Assembly: GCF_033170385.1 (NCBI RefSeq)
Contig: NZ_CP126170.1
Location: 3,062,001 to 3,126,000, forward strand
Source of the DNA: Xanthomonas rydalmerensis
GTDB taxonomy: Bacteria; Pseudomonadota; Gammaproteobacteria; Xanthomonadales; Xanthomonadaceae
Direction: 5' to 3'
DNA length: 64,000 nt
The notes beneath the pieces are model-generated. The model was not told the DNA's origin. It ran no database searches and saw only the letters and a program-made list of their open reading frames with translations. Each line of letters begins with the position of its first letter. Position 1 is the first letter of the stretch. The position numbers and the translations under genes are program-made. Shown piece after piece: positions 26,552 to 35,651 of this stretch.

Positions 26552-28696
26552 TCAGGCACCGGCGGGCGGCGCGTCCTCGTTGGCCAGCAACTGGCGGAAT
26601 TCCTCCGCGCTGAGCGGACGGCTGAGCCAGAAACCCTGCCCCAGTTCGCAGCCGCGCTCGCGCAGCAGTTCGAACTGGGTCTCCTGCTCGATGCCTTCGG
26701 CGACCACGGTGATGTCCAGCGAATGCGCCATCGCGATGATCGCCGTGGTCAGCGCCAGATCGTCCGGGTCGCGCTGCAGGTCGGCGACGAAACTCTTGTC
26801 GATCTTGACCCCGTCCACCGGCACCTGGCGCAGGTGGCTCAGGCCGGAGAAGCCGGTGCCGAAGTCGTCCAGCCACACCTTGACCCCGGTGCGGTGCAAC
26901 CGCGCCAGCATGCTCGCCGCCTGCAGTTCGTCGCCGATCACCGCGGTCTCGGTCAGCTCCAGGTGCAGCTGCGCCGCCGGCAGCCCGGACTCGCGCAGGC
27001 AATCGGCCACCACTTCCGGCAGGTCGCCGCTGCGCAACTGCCGCGGCGAGACGTTGACCGAGACGAACAGGTCGCGGCTGCCGTCGGCGCGCCGCCACTG
27101 CGTGGCCTCGCTGCAGGCCGCGCGCAACACCTTGGGGCCGATGCTTTCGATCAGCCCGCTCTGCTCGGCCACGTCGATGAACACCGTCGGCGAGATCGTG
27201 CCCATCGCCGGATGCTGCCAGCGCAACAGCACTTCCACGCCGACCATGCGCCGGTCCTGGGTGCGGAAGATCGGCTGGTAGGCCAGCTTCAGTTCGTCGC
27301 GTTCCCAGGCGCCGCGCAGTTCGTGCTCCATGTGCACGCGCCGCTCCACCGCATAGTCCATGGCACGGCTGTAGAAGCGGTGGCAGTTCTTGCCGGCCAG
27401 CTTGGCCTGGTACATGGCGATGTCGCCGTTCTTCAGCAGCGCCGACGCGTCCTCGGCATCGCCGGGGTAGACGGTGATGCCGATCGAGGTGCCCATGAAC
27501 ACCTCGCGGCCCTGGATCCGCAGCGGCTCGCGCAGTTCCTGCACCAGCCGCTGCGCCAGCGCCGTGGCGACCTTGGCCGCCTGCGGGTCCTCCACCAGGA
27601 TCACGAACTCGTCGCCGCCGAAGCGCGCCAGCAGCGCGTCGTCGCCGCCCAACTGCTCCACCGCCAGCTGGATGCGCCGCGCGAACTGCAGCAGCGCTTC
27701 GTCGCCGGCCTCGTGGCCCAGGGTGTCGTTGATCCGCTTGAAATCGTCGATGTCGGCGAACAGCAGCGCCAGCCGGCGCTGCGAGGCGCGTGCCGACAGC
27801 ATGCGATGGTCCAGCGCCTCGCGGAACGCGAGCCGGTTGGTCAGCCCGGTCAACGCATCGGTGTAGGCCATGTGGCGCACGTCGCGGTCGTGCCGGGCGA
27901 TCGCCTCGCTCATGCGCCCGAACGCGCGCAGCAATTCGCTGACCTCGTCGTGACGGCCGCTGTCGCGGCGTTCCACCGCGTAGTTGCCGGCCTCGATCTG
28001 GCGCGCGGCCGCGGCCATCCAGCGCAGCGGCGCCACCAGGGTGCGCTGCACGTAGACCGTCACCATCGCCGCGGTCAGGCCCAGCGCGGCCAGCAACAGC
28101 AGCAGCCAGCCGAGATGGCGCTTGCCCAGTGCGCCCAGGCGCTGGTCGAGGTTCTGCCCGGCCTTGCGCTCGTACTCCTGCGCCCGCGCCCAGGACATGC
28201 CCACCCGCACCCCGCCCACCCGCTGGTCGCCGATCATGATCGGCATCGACACGTCGAGGAACTCCGGCGACTCCTGCGCCAGCAGGCCGCGGGAGCGGAT
28301 CGCGGCGTCGGCCATCGTCCCGCGCATGCGCTGGCCGTAGCCGAGCAAATCCTCGCTGCCGTCGTGGATCAGCCGCCCGTCGGCGTCGTAGACCAGCACA
28401 TAGGCCACTGCCACATAGCCCAGCGCCCCGCGCACCTGCGTGCCGATCGCATCCAGGTCGGAGTAGTACACCGGATTGGCCAGCGAGTCGGCCAGCTGCC
28501 GCGCCAGCGACTCGCCGCGGGTGCGCATGCTGCTGTCGAACAGGCTGTGGATGGCATTGCCGCTGAGCGTGCGCACCTCGCGCTGCATCGCCGCCTGGCG
28601 CTCCAGCAGCAGGGCCAGGATCGCCATCACCAACAGCGCAGCCACGCCCATGGCCAGCAGGAACCTGGCCTGCAACCCGAAACGCATGGTCTTCAT
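26552..28696 (-). CDS. Membrane GGDEF/EAL cyclic di-GMP enzyme
   Basis: A 714-residue inner-membrane protein. A first transmembrane helix is followed by a periplasmic double-CACHE-like sensor (about 40-190), a second helix and a HAMP-like linker ([19 protein letters not shown]). A GGDEF domain with RFGGDEFV (about 300-450) and an EAL domain then begin at VEVLLRW with the catalytic segments DDFGTGFS and AEGIE. Both domains keep their key residues, so it could make or degrade cyclic di-GMP. The ATG overlaps by three bases the stop of the PhnD-like sensor gene (ATGA), pointing to a ligand-sensing pair. Confidence 0.92.
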   Translation of the reverse strand: MKTMRFGLQARFLLAMGVAALLVMAILALLLERQAAMQREVRTLSGNAIHSLFDSSMRTRGESLARQLADSLANPVYYSDLDAIGTQVRGALGYVAVAYVLVYDADGRLIHDGSEDLLGYGQRMRGTMADAAIRSRGLLAQESPEFLDVSMPIMIGDQRVGGVRVGMSWARAQEYERKAGQNLDQRLGALGKRHLGWLLLLLAALGLTAAMVTVYVQRTLVAPLRWMAAAARQIEAGNYAVERRDSGRHDEVSELLRAFGRMSEAIARHDRDVRHMAYTDALTGLTNRLAFREALDHRMLSARASQRRLALLFADIDDFKRINDTLGHEAGDEALLQFARRIQLAVEQLGGDDALLARFGGDEFVILVEDPQAAKVATALAQRLVQELREPLRIQGREVFMGTSIGITVYPGDAEDASALLKNGDIAMYQAKLAGKNCHRFYSRAMDYAVERRVHMEHELRGAWERDELKLAYQPIFRTQDRRMVGVEVLLRWQHPAMGTISPTVFIDVAEQSGLIESIGPKVLRAACSEATQWRRADGSRDLFVSVNVSPRQLRSGDLPEVVADCLRESGLPAAQLHLELTETAVIGDELQAASMLARLHRTGVKVWLDDFGTGFSGLSHLRQVPVDGVKIDKSFVADLQRDPDDLALTTAIIAMAHSLDITVVAEGIEQETQFELLRERGCELGQGFWLSRPLSAEEFRQLLANEDAPPAGA

Positions 28697-29637
28697 TCCA
28701 CTTCCGCCCTCACCCGCGCCACGCCGGCGCGCAGGGTGTCCAGGCGCTTCTGCGAGGCCGGATCGATCGGGTAGAAGCCGGAGGTACCGAAGAACTGGCG
28801 CAGCGCCGCGCGTCCCTGCGGATCGTCGGCGGCATGCAGCAGGACCTCGCGCAAGCGCGTCTCCACCTCGGTCGGCAGGTCGCTGCGGACCATTTCGATC
28901 GCGCGCGGATACGGCTCGCTGCGGTAGATCACCCGGAAGTCGCGGCGGAATGCCGGCGGGATGCGGCGCTCGTCGTCCCAGTCGAGATTGCTGAACGCCC
29001 CGGCATCCACCAGGTGCTTGTGCACGAAGGCGGCGATGTTGAGTTCCGAGCGCGCGAACACATAGCCGACCGTCTCTGCCGAGGGCTGGTCCTTGCTGGA
29101 CAGCAGGATCTCCGGATGCAGGCCGTGCTCGAACAGCGTCATCATCGGCACCATGTAGGCGCTGGTGGACAGCGGGCTTTGCAGCGCCAGGGTCCGCCCC
29201 TGCAGATCCGCCAGGTCGTGCACCGGCCCGTCGCGGCGCACAAAGAACACCGTGTGGTACTGGCGCACGCCGTTGCGCTCGGTCAGCAGCAGCGGCTTGG
29301 CGCCGCCGCGCTGTTCCAGCGCCATCGCGGTGGCGGCGGTCTCGGTGACCCAGTCGATCCGGCCACGGCGCAGGTAACTGCTCATCTGCTGGCTGTCGCG
29401 GGCCATCAGGATCTGCCCGGAGGTGATGCCGACTTCGCGCATGCGCGGCACCACGTAGTCCAGCAGCGGCTTGAGTTGCTCGTAATGGGCCTTGGGATTG
29501 TCGCTGATGCGCCCCAGCACCAGGACCGAGGGCCGCGCGTGCACGGACGCGGGCCAGCAGATCGCCAGCGCCAGCCACACCACGACCACCCGCCAACGCG
29601 AACTGGACAAACCACGATCCCCAAGTAGACCTTGCAA
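28693..29637 (-). CDS. PhnD/TauT-like periplasmic binding protein
   Basis: A 314-residue secreted protein with a hydrophobic signal (VVVVWLALAICWPASVHA) and the PhnD fold. It shows the N-terminal 'LVLGRISDNPKAHYEQLKPL' strand-helix unit, the DWVTE turn, the DLQGRTLALQSPLSTSAY ligand-binding loop and a C-terminal helix pair. Members normally bind phosphonates or phosphite for ABC import, but no transporter gene is present. It is instead coupled to a GGDEF/EAL protein and probably acts as the ligand sensor. The TTG start at 29637 is tentative; in-frame GTG codons just before the hydrophobic stretch are alternatives. Confidence 0.8.
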   Translation of the reverse strand: MQGLLGDRGLSSSRWRVVVVWLALAICWPASVHARPSVLVLGRISDNPKAHYEQLKPLLDYVVPRMREVGITSGQILMARDSQQMSSYLRRGRIDWVTETAATAMALEQRGGAKPLLLTERNGVRQYHTVFFVRRDGPVHDLADLQGRTLALQSPLSTSAYMVPMMTLFEHGLHPEILLSSKDQPSAETVGYVFARSELNIAAFVHKHLVDAGAFSNLDWDDERRIPPAFRRDFRVIYRSEPYPRAIEMVRSDLPTEVETRLREVLLHAADDPQGRAALRQFFGTSGFYPIDPASQKRLDTLRAGVARVRAEVE

Positions 29638-29761
29638 AGCCTAGCCGAAAGCGCATGCCGGTGACAGCGTCACAGAATGGCGCCAGCCGCGCATGCTGTT
29701 CGCCCCCGACGCGCGCGTCACCGCGCGCGCCGCGAAGGATGCCTTCGCGCCTTGTCCGGCC

Positions 29762-30520
29762 TCAGTTTCCCGCCTGTCCGGCGAGCCGCGCCATGCGCTG
29801 CGCATCGGACAGCACGCCGCGCAACAGGCGCACTTCCTGCTCAGTCAGTTCGGTGCGCAGGAACAGCCGGCGCAGCTTGCGCATCGCCGAATCCGGGGCG
29901 CGTCCCTTGTGGAAGTCGATGTCGTCCAGGGTCTCGGCCAACTGCCCGAACAGCCCTTCCACCTGGGCGTGGCTGGCCGGCGCCTCGCGAAAGCCCGGCG
30001 CCGGCGCGGGAGCAGGGGCGGCACTGCGCAGCTGCGCCAGGCGCACCTCGTAGGCCAGCACCTGCACCGCCGCGGCCAGATTGAGCGAACTGAACGCCGG
30101 ATCGGAGGGAATGTGCACCGCCGCGTGGCACAGCTGCAGCTCCTCGTTGGTCAGGCCGGTACGCTCGCGGCCGAACACCAGCGCCACTTCCGCAGGCTCG
30201 GCGCTGGTGGCGGTCAGGCGCTGCGCGGCATCGGCCGGCAGCAGTTCCTCCAGCGACACGCGGCGGCTTCGCGCGGTGCAGCCCAGCACCAGCCGGCAAT
30301 CGGCCACCGCGTCGGCCAGCGCGGGCAGCACCGGCGCCTGCTGCAGCAGGTCCTCGGCACCAGCAGAACGCCGGTACGCCTCGGTATCCAGCTCGCATTC
30401 CGGTGCCACCAGTACCAGCCGCGACAGCCCCATGGTCTTCATCGCGCGCGCCGCCGCACCGATGTTGCCGGGATGCTGGGTTCCGACCAGGACGAAGCGA
30501 ATACGGAGAGAATCGGTCAT
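29762..30520 (-). CDS. trmJ: tRNA (cytidine/uridine-2'-O-)-methyltransferase TrmJ
   Basis: A SPOUT-class enzyme methylating the ribose at tRNA position 32. The 252-residue protein begins RIRFVLVGTQHPGNIGAAAR and has the trefoil-knot SAM segments LVFGRERTGLTNEEL and IPSDPAFSSLNLAAAVQVL, followed by the C-terminal helical extension typical of TrmJ rather than TrmL. It is divergent from suhB, the same arrangement as in E. coli. Confidence 0.94.
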   Translation of the reverse strand: MTDSLRIRFVLVGTQHPGNIGAAARAMKTMGLSRLVLVAPECELDTEAYRRSAGAEDLLQQAPVLPALADAVADCRLVLGCTARSRRVSLEELLPADAAQRLTATSAEPAEVALVFGRERTGLTNEELQLCHAAVHIPSDPAFSSLNLAAAVQVLAYEVRLAQLRSAAPAPAPAPGFREAPASHAQVEGLFGQLAETLDDIDFHKGRAPDSAMRKLRRLFLRTELTEQEVRLLRGVLSDAQRMARLAGQAGN

Positions 30521-30638
30521 GGCGGCACGGCAGGCGAAGCGAACGGGGGCGTAGATGGTAAACTGCGCGGCCGGCCTTGGCGCCGGATTGCTCTTTTCCT
30601 CCTCCAGACCCACCTCCGCCTTTTCGGGAGCGTTTGCC

Positions 30639-31466
30639 ATGCAAAAACCCGCCGTCACCGTCATGGTCAAGGCTGCCCGCCTCGCCGGCAACGTCCTGTT
30701 GCGCCACATCAACCGCCTGGAAGCACTGAACGTGGTGCAGAAGGACCGCATGGACTACGCCAGCGAAGTCGATGCCGATGCGGAGAAAGTGATCGTCAAG
30801 GAGCTGCGCCGCGCCTACCCCGACTACGGCGTGATGGGCGAGGAAGGCGGCGTGCAGGGCGGCGGGCGCTACATGTGGGTGATCGATCCGCTCGACGGCA
30901 CCAGCAACTACCTGCGCGGCTTCCCGCACTACTGCGTGTCGATCGCCCTGGTCGAGAACGGCGAGCCGATCGACGCGGTGATCTTCGATCCGCTGCGCAA
31001 CGAACTGTTCACCGCCAGCCGCGGCAACGGCGCCGTGCTCAACGACCGCCGCATCCGCGTCAGCGAGCGCAAGGAACTCAACGGCGCCATGGTCCACACG
31101 GGCTTCGCGCCGCGCGAGCGCAAGCACGCCAGCGCCCAGCTCAAGTGCGTGGACGCGTTGCTGGTGCAGGCCGAGGACATCCGCCGCACCGGCTCGGCGG
31201 CGCTAGACCTGGCCTATGTCGCCTGCGGCCGCAGCGACGCCTACTTCGAAGCGGGGGTGAAGGCCTGGGACATCGCGGCCGGCGTGCTGCTGGTGCGCGA
31301 GGCCGGCGGCCGCGTCACCGACTTCAAGGGCGGCACCCTGGGCCGCATCGACGACCGCGGCCCACAGCAGTTCCAGGTGGTCGCCGGCAACCTCAAGGTC
31401 GGCGATGCGCTGCAGAAGCTGATCGTCAACACCGGCTACGCCGGCGAGTTCGACGCGAAGTTCTGA
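30639..31466 (+). CDS. suhB: Inositol-1-monophosphatase SuhB
   Basis: A 275-residue phosphatase of the lithium-sensitive superfamily that also acts in rRNA antitermination complexes in enterobacteria. Metal-binding motifs are [14 protein letters not shown] and [15 protein letters not shown]. The start at [18 protein letters not shown] is the usual family start. A strong bidirectional terminator follows 40 bp after the stop. Confidence 0.95.
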   Translation: MQKPAVTVMVKAARLAGNVLLRHINRLEALNVVQKDRMDYASEVDADAEKVIVKELRRAYPDYGVMGEEGGVQGGGRYMWVIDPLDGTSNYLRGFPHYCVSIALVENGEPIDAVIFDPLRNELFTASRGNGAVLNDRRIRVSERKELNGAMVHTGFAPRERKHASAQLKCVDALLVQAEDIRRTGSAALDLAYVACGRSDAYFEAGVKAWDIAAGVLLVREAGGRVTDFKGGTLGRIDDRGPQQFQVVAGNLKVGDALQKLIVNTGYAGEFDAKF

Positions 31467-31506
31467 GCGGGCGCGTCCGGCGACTGGCCGGCGCCGACAC
31501 TCCAGC

Positions 31507-31540
31507 ACAAAAAAAGCCGCGCACTTGCGCGGCTTTTTTG
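31507..31540 (+). terminator. Terminator after suhB
   Basis: An A-rich run, stem AGCCGCGCA/TGCGCGGCT with a short loop, then seven T. It can work on both strands. Confidence 0.9.
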
Positions 31541-31812
31541 TGCCCGGCATTCGCGCACCGCGCGCTCACGCCTCTCAGCGAGGGCCTTGCACGCACCGCT
31601 TTCGCATCGCGAGAGGACATGGGACTTCCAGAATTTCCGCTTGCGCTCGTTACGCGGCACAGCGCCTGCGCCTCACGCCACGCTCACGCATTGCACGTCG
31701 CGCGCTTCACCTGTGCTTGATCGCGGTTTGCGTAGAAAACGGCGACACGAGGCGCTGCGTGCAGCTGCCATGGCCTGTGCGATGCGCCCGATGCGACCGG
31801 CGAACACAGCCC
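31541..31812. other. Spacer between suhB terminator and chemoreceptor promoter
   Basis: No gene or repeat recognised. Several short frames exist but lack coding character. Confidence 0.4.
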
Positions 31813-31839
31813 TAAAGATCCCCAGAACGCGGCCGATAA
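31813..31839 (+). promoter_or_regulatory. Sigma-28 (FliA) promoter of the chemoreceptor gene
   Basis: TAAAGATC, an 11-nt spacer, then GCCGATAA. This is a near-perfect match to the flagellar sigma-28 consensus (TAAAGTTT, 11 nt, GCCGATAA). Transcription should start near 31846, about 100 bp before the GTG start of the chemoreceptor gene. Confidence 0.9.
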
Positions 31840-31948
31840 AGATGCGGGCTTTTGCCCGAACTTCCCCCGCTGATCCGCGCCTGCGTTGCCGCCCCTGCGG
31901 CAATGGAGCCGGTGGCGCCCGCTCTCTCGCATCTTTCGGAGATCTCGC

Positions 31949-34096
31949 GTGTCCTTCCATCATCTCACCGTCACCAAACGCCTGGCAATCGGCTTCTGCG
32001 GCGTGATCGCCATGCTATTGCTGGTCGGCATCACCAGCCTGATCGGTTTCCGCAAGTTCACCAGCGCCGCGGCGCTGGACGCGCACACGTACAAGGTCAT
32101 CACTCTCGGCGACCGCATGCTGGTGAGCCTGCTCAACATCGAGAGCGGCGCACGCGGCTTCGCCCTGACCCGCGACAAGTCCTATCTGGAGCCGTTCGAA
32201 CTCGGCGAGCGCGAGTTCCGCGCGCAGTGGCAGGAATCCAAGCAGCTGACCGCGGACAATGCGGCACAGCAAGCGCGCCTGCAAACCCTGATGCAGGACT
32301 ACGCGCAGTTCATGGCGACCAAGCGCAAGGCACTGGACCACATGCGCGCCACCGCCGCCGACAGCGACGACGCCCAGTTGGACACATTCCGAACCGTCGG
32401 CAAGCAGCAGATGGACGGATTGCGCGACACGATCGGCCAGTACGAGGACGCCGAACGCGCACTGCTGCAGGTGCGCAAGGCCGAGAGCGAGGCACGCGCG
32501 CAGTCCGGCGAGTGGACCAGCATCGGCGGCATGCTGATCGGCATCGTCGCCGCGATCCTGCTCGGCCTGCTGGTCCGCAACAGCCTGATGCGCCAGCTTG
32601 GCGGCGAGCCGGCCTACGCGGCCGACGTGGTGCGCCGTATCGCCAGCGGCGACCTGTCGCAGGACGTGCGCCTGCGCACACAGGCGCCGTCGCTGCTCAA
32701 CGACATGCGGCAGATGCAGGAGGAACTGCGCACGGTGATCCAGGCGCAGACCGAGATGGCCCGGCAGCATGCCGCCGGCCAGATCAGCTTCCGCATGGAC
32801 GAGGCGCGCTTCCCCGGCGACTACGGGCGCATGGTGCGCGACACCAACGCGTTGGTGCACAGCCATATTTCGGTCAAGCAGCGGCTGATCACGTTGATGG
32901 GCGAGTACGCCGAAGGCGACCTCAGCCGCGATCTGGAACAGTTCCCGGGCGAGATGGCGATCCTGACCGACACCATGGCCAAGGTGAAGCGCAACCTCGG
33001 CGCGATCAACCACGAGATCGACCTGCTGGTGCGCGCCGCCGCGCAGGGCGACTTCTCCCGCCGCGGCGAGGAGCAGCGCTTCCAGCATGCCTTCCGCGGC
33101 ATGGTCGCCAATCTCAACACGATGATGACCGGCACCGAGACCAACCTCGCGGCGCTGTCGCAGCTGTTGCGCGCGATCGCCGCCGGTGACCTGACCCAGA
33201 CCATGCAGGGCGATTTCCACGGCGTGTTCGCGCGGATGCGCGACGACGCCAACGCCACCGTCGCGCAGTTGACCGACATGGTCGGCCGCATCCAGCAGGC
33301 CGCGGCCAGCATCGACACCGCCGCGGGCGAGATCGCCAGCGGCAACGACGACCTGTCGCGCCGGACCGAGCAGCAAGCCGCGAGCCTGGAGGAAACCGCC
33401 GCGTCGATGGAGGAACTGACCGCCACGGTGAAACAGAACGCCGAGCATGCCCGCCAGGCCAATCAACTGGCGGCCGGCGCCGCCTCGGTGGCCTCGCAGG
33501 GCGGCACGGTGGTCGGCCAGGTCGTCACCACCATGGACGGCATCGAAGCGGCTTCCAAGAAGATCGCCGACATCATCGGCGTCATCGACGGCATCGCCTT
33601 CCAGACCAACATCTTGGCCTTGAACGCCGCGGTCGAAGCCGCGCGCGCCGGCGAACAGGGCCGTGGGTTTGCCGTGGTCGCCAGCGAGGTCCGCACCCTT
33701 GCCCAGCGTTCGGCCAGCGCGGCCAAGGAAATCAAGGCGCTGATCGACGACTCGGTCGAGCGCGTGAGCGCAGGCTCGGCACTGGTCGCCCAGGCCGGCA
33801 CGACGATGCAGGACATCGTGGCCTCGGTGCAGCGCGTCACCGACATCATGGGCGAGATCGCCGCGGCCTCGCAGGAGCAGTCGGCCGGCATCGAACAGGT
33901 CAACCACACCGTCACCCAGATGGACGAGACCACCCAGCAGAACGCCGCCCTGGTCGAGGAAGCCACCGCCGCGGCGCGCGCGATGGAACAGCAGGCCGGC
34001 GACCTGGTGGAGATCGTCGGCCAGTTCCAGGTGCGCAGCGAGACCTACCCGATGGTGGCGCACCTGGTCGCCCGCGCCACCGCCAACGCGGCCTAG
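31949..34096 (+). CDS. Methyl-accepting chemotaxis protein
   Basis: A 715-residue chemoreceptor. A transmembrane helix near the N-terminus is followed by a periplasmic four-helix CHASE3-like domain ([20 protein letters not shown]), a second helix ([17 protein letters not shown]), tandem HAMP units (about 210-440) and the cytoplasmic signalling hairpin. The hairpin tip reads [20 protein letters not shown] and [18 protein letters not shown]. No CheR-docking pentapeptide ends the protein. GTG at 31949 is chosen because GGAG lies about eight bases before it and the protein then starts at the family-typical [11 protein letters not shown]; an ATG 63 bp upstream lacks this. Expression should be tied to flagellar class III genes through the sigma-28 promoter. 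Confidence 0.95.
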   Translation: MSFHHLTVTKRLAIGFCGVIAMLLLVGITSLIGFRKFTSAAALDAHTYKVITLGDRMLVSLLNIESGARGFALTRDKSYLEPFELGEREFRAQWQESKQLTADNAAQQARLQTLMQDYAQFMATKRKALDHMRATAADSDDAQLDTFRTVGKQQMDGLRDTIGQYEDAERALLQVRKAESEARAQSGEWTSIGGMLIGIVAAILLGLLVRNSLMRQLGGEPAYAADVVRRIASGDLSQDVRLRTQAPSLLNDMRQMQEELRTVIQAQTEMARQHAAGQISFRMDEARFPGDYGRMVRDTNALVHSHISVKQRLITLMGEYAEGDLSRDLEQFPGEMAILTDTMAKVKRNLGAINHEIDLLVRAAAQGDFSRRGEEQRFQHAFRGMVANLNTMMTGTETNLAALSQLLRAIAAGDLTQTMQGDFHGVFARMRDDANATVAQLTDMVGRIQQAAASIDTAAGEIASGNDDLSRRTEQQAASLEETAASMEELTATVKQNAEHARQANQLAAGAASVASQGGTVVGQVVTTMDGIEAASKKIADIIGVIDGIAFQTNILALNAAVEAARAGEQGRGFAVVASEVRTLAQRSASAAKEIKALIDDSVERVSAGSALVAQAGTTMQDIVASVQRVTDIMGEIAAASQEQSAGIEQVNHTVTQMDETTQQNAALVEEATAAARAMEQQAGDLVEIVGQFQVRSETYPMVAHLVARATANAA

Positions 34097-34195
34097 TCCG
34101 GACCCGCCGCGCGGCAGGGACGCCGCGGAGGGATGGGCCGTCGTCGACGGCCCATCCCGCGACACCGGCAGGCGCTGCAACCCGACCGACCTATC

Positions 34196-34256
34196 TGTAG
34201 GAGCGGCTTCAGCCGCGACGCCTTACCGGCAAGGCGTCGCGGCTGAAGCCGCTCCT
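34196..34256. repeat. REP-like palindrome, copy 2, interrupted by the IS
   Basis: The left arm starts TGTAGGAGCGGCTTCAGCC and the right arm reads up to AGCCGCTCCT, where the IS110 element begins. The missing last bases (ACGA) are found on the other side of the element at 35489-35492. Rejoined, the sequence reads AGCCGCTCCTACGA, as in intact copies. Confidence 0.9.
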
Positions 34257-34289
34257 TGTATCTGGACCTGGCGCCCCTAAACAGGCGTC

Positions 34290-34499
34290 ATGTCTTCCGA
34301 CTGATCATCGGAGGAGGTGTGGGAAGTCCAGTCGCTCCTGAAGCTTAGAGCTTGCATCGTAGATCGGCTCCCCTCTCCACATGCTGGCCCTTGGGTGTCC
34401 GAACGGTATCCAGAGTCCGCCCCCGGCGTGAACTCGCATCGACAAGGCAGGACCGGGCACAGCGCCGATCATGACCCTGACACGATGGAGGAATCGCGT
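34290..34499 (+). ncRNA. Candidate IS110 bridge RNA
   Basis: The segment folds into three parts in the known bridge RNA order. (1) A 5' hairpin TCCGA/TCGGA (34296-34312). (2) A target-binding loop closed by GTGTGGG/CTCCACAT (34317-34382) with apical hairpin AAGCT/AGCTT (34341-34353). Its left guide AGTCGCTCCT (34330-34339) matches the left flank plus core AGCCGCTCCT in nine of ten bases. Its right guide TCGTAG (34357-34362) is the exact complement of the core plus right flank CTACGA. (3) A donor-binding loop between GTCC (34397-34400) and GGAC (34450-34453). Its guide ACGGTATC (34403-34410) equals the element's right end, and its ACAAG (34442-34446) is the complement of core plus left end (CTTGT). 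Exact RNA ends are not determined. Confidence 0.8.
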
Positions 34500-35471
34500 A
34501 TGTCTCCCGTCATCGGCATCGACGTCGCCAAGCGCAGTTTCGATGTGGCCAGCGAGCTGACCAATGGCAAGCACCGTACCAAGGCCAAGTTGTCCAACGA
34601 TGCCAAGGGCTTCCAGGCCCTGCAGGCATGGCTGCAGACCCATGCGCAGCCCGAGAGCTGGATCGCCATGGAGGCCACTGGCACCTACCACCAGGCACTG
34701 GCCGAGTTCCTCCACGCACGAGGCTATCGGGTGTGCGTGCTCAACCCGGCGCAGACGGCCGCGTATGCACGCAGCCAGCTCAGCCGGGTCAAGACCGATC
34801 GCAGCGATGCCAAGCTGATCGCCAGCTATGCCCTGCGTCACCGCGAGCAGTTACGCCGTTGGCACCCTGATCCGCCGGCGCTCAAGCAACTCAAGGCACT
34901 GGTGCGCCGGCGCCAGGACTTGCAACAGATGCTGCAGATGGAGCGCAACCGGCTGGACGTCGCTCCGGCCCAGGTGAAGGACTCGATCCAGGTCCATCTG
35001 GCCGATCTGCAACATCACATCGCCCAGATCGAGCAGGCCATCGATGACCATATCGACCAGGATCCGACCTTGCGGGGGCAGCGCGAGTTACTGGTGAGCA
35101 TCCAGGGCATCGCCGACACCAGTGCGGCCTTGATGCTGGCCGAGCTTGGCGATGTGAGGCGCTTTGCCGATGCCTCGGCGGTGACCGCCTTCGCCGGCCT
35201 GAATCCGTGCCTGCAGGAGTCGGGCGACCGCAAAGGCCATGTCTGCATCTCGCGCACCGGCTCGCCCCGCCTGCGCGCGGGCCTGTTCATGCCGGCCCTG
35301 GTGGCCATGACCCACAACCCGGTCATCCGGGCGCTGAAACAGCGGCTAAGCGAACGCGGCAAAGCCGGCAAGCAGATCGTGTGCGCCGCTATGCGCAAGC
35401 TCCTGCACCTCGCCTATGGCGTCCTCAAATCGGGCACCGCGTTCGACCCGAAAAGGAGCCTTGCCTGCTAG
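34500..35471 (+). CDS. IS110-family recombinase (transposase)
   Basis: A 323-residue enzyme with an N-terminal RuvC-like DEDD domain and a C-terminal Tnp/transposase_20 domain. The acidic residues are Asp8 (GIDVAK), Glu58 (AMEATGTYH), Asp100 and Asp103 (KTDRSDAK). The catalytic serine is Ser255 in ISRTGSPRLR. These positions are within a few residues of those in IS621 (Asp11, Glu60, Asp102, Asp105, Ser241). A coiled-coil segment (about 130-190) lies between the domains. ATG 34500 follows the bridge RNA region directly, with GGAGG upstream; longer frames run through the non-coding part. The frame is intact. Confidence 0.95.
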   Translation: MSPVIGIDVAKRSFDVASELTNGKHRTKAKLSNDAKGFQALQAWLQTHAQPESWIAMEATGTYHQALAEFLHARGYRVCVLNPAQTAAYARSQLSRVKTDRSDAKLIASYALRHREQLRRWHPDPPALKQLKALVRRRQDLQQMLQMERNRLDVAPAQVKDSIQVHLADLQHHIAQIEQAIDDHIDQDPTLRGQRELLVSIQGIADTSAALMLAELGDVRRFADASAVTAFAGLNPCLQESGDRKGHVCISRTGSPRLRAGLFMPALVAMTHNPVIRALKQRLSERGKAGKQIVCAAMRKLLHLAYGVLKSGTAFDPKRSLAC

Positions 35472-35488
35472 GGGGTAAGACGGTATCT
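35461..35488 (+). promoter_or_regulatory. Half promoter completed only when the IS ends are joined
   Basis: The right end contains TTGCCT (35461-35466), a 17-nt spacer, and TATCT ending at the core. Joining the right end to the left end adds T and completes TATCTT as a -10 box. The result is a sigma-70-like promoter directed into the bridge RNA and recombinase. It overlaps the recombinase stop codon. Confidence 0.55.
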
Positions 35489-35543
35489 ACGACAAAGCGG
35501 ATGCGGCGCCGCCCCAACTCGAATCTCCAAGCGTCCGCACAAA

Positions 35544-35573
35544 GAAAAAGCCGCGCATCCGCGCGGCTTTTCT
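35544..35573 (-). terminator. Terminator of the tgt-yajC-secDF operon
   Basis: AAAAAGCCGCGC, ATC/C loop, GCGCGGCTTTT. On the minus strand the stem is followed by TTTTTCTTTG, about 80 bp after the secF stop. Confidence 0.85.
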
Positions 35574-35617
35574 GTTCGCAGGAGCGAGTGTTTCAGGACC
35601 AGGAATCACGCTTTTAC

Positions 35618-35645
35618 GATTCCCGACTCCCGAATCCCCAATCCC
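35618..35645. repeat. Four-unit heptamer array after secF
   Basis: In the secF sense strand the units are GGGATTG, GGGATTC, GGGAGTC and GGGAATC, starting a few bases after the stop codon. Confidence 0.85.
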
Positions 35646-35651
35646 GGCCCC

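Larger units (their letters stand above)
34255..35488 (+). mobile_element. IS110-family insertion sequence (about 1.23 kb)
   Basis: The ends were set from the interrupted palindrome: CT at 34255-34256 and CT at 35487-35488 bracket the element, one of them being the target core. There are no terminal inverted repeats and no longer target duplication, as expected for IS110. The left end holds about 240 bp of structured non-coding sequence before the recombinase, which places it in the IS110 rather than the IS1111 group. It is the only insertion sequence in the window. Confidence 0.88.

Noticed and set aside
34258..35488. The GTATCT hexamer at both IS ends as a target-site duplication
   Set aside because: Comparison with intact palindrome copies shows the break lies at the CT core. 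GTATCT belongs to the left end on one side and to the right end plus core on the other, so it is not duplicated host sequence.
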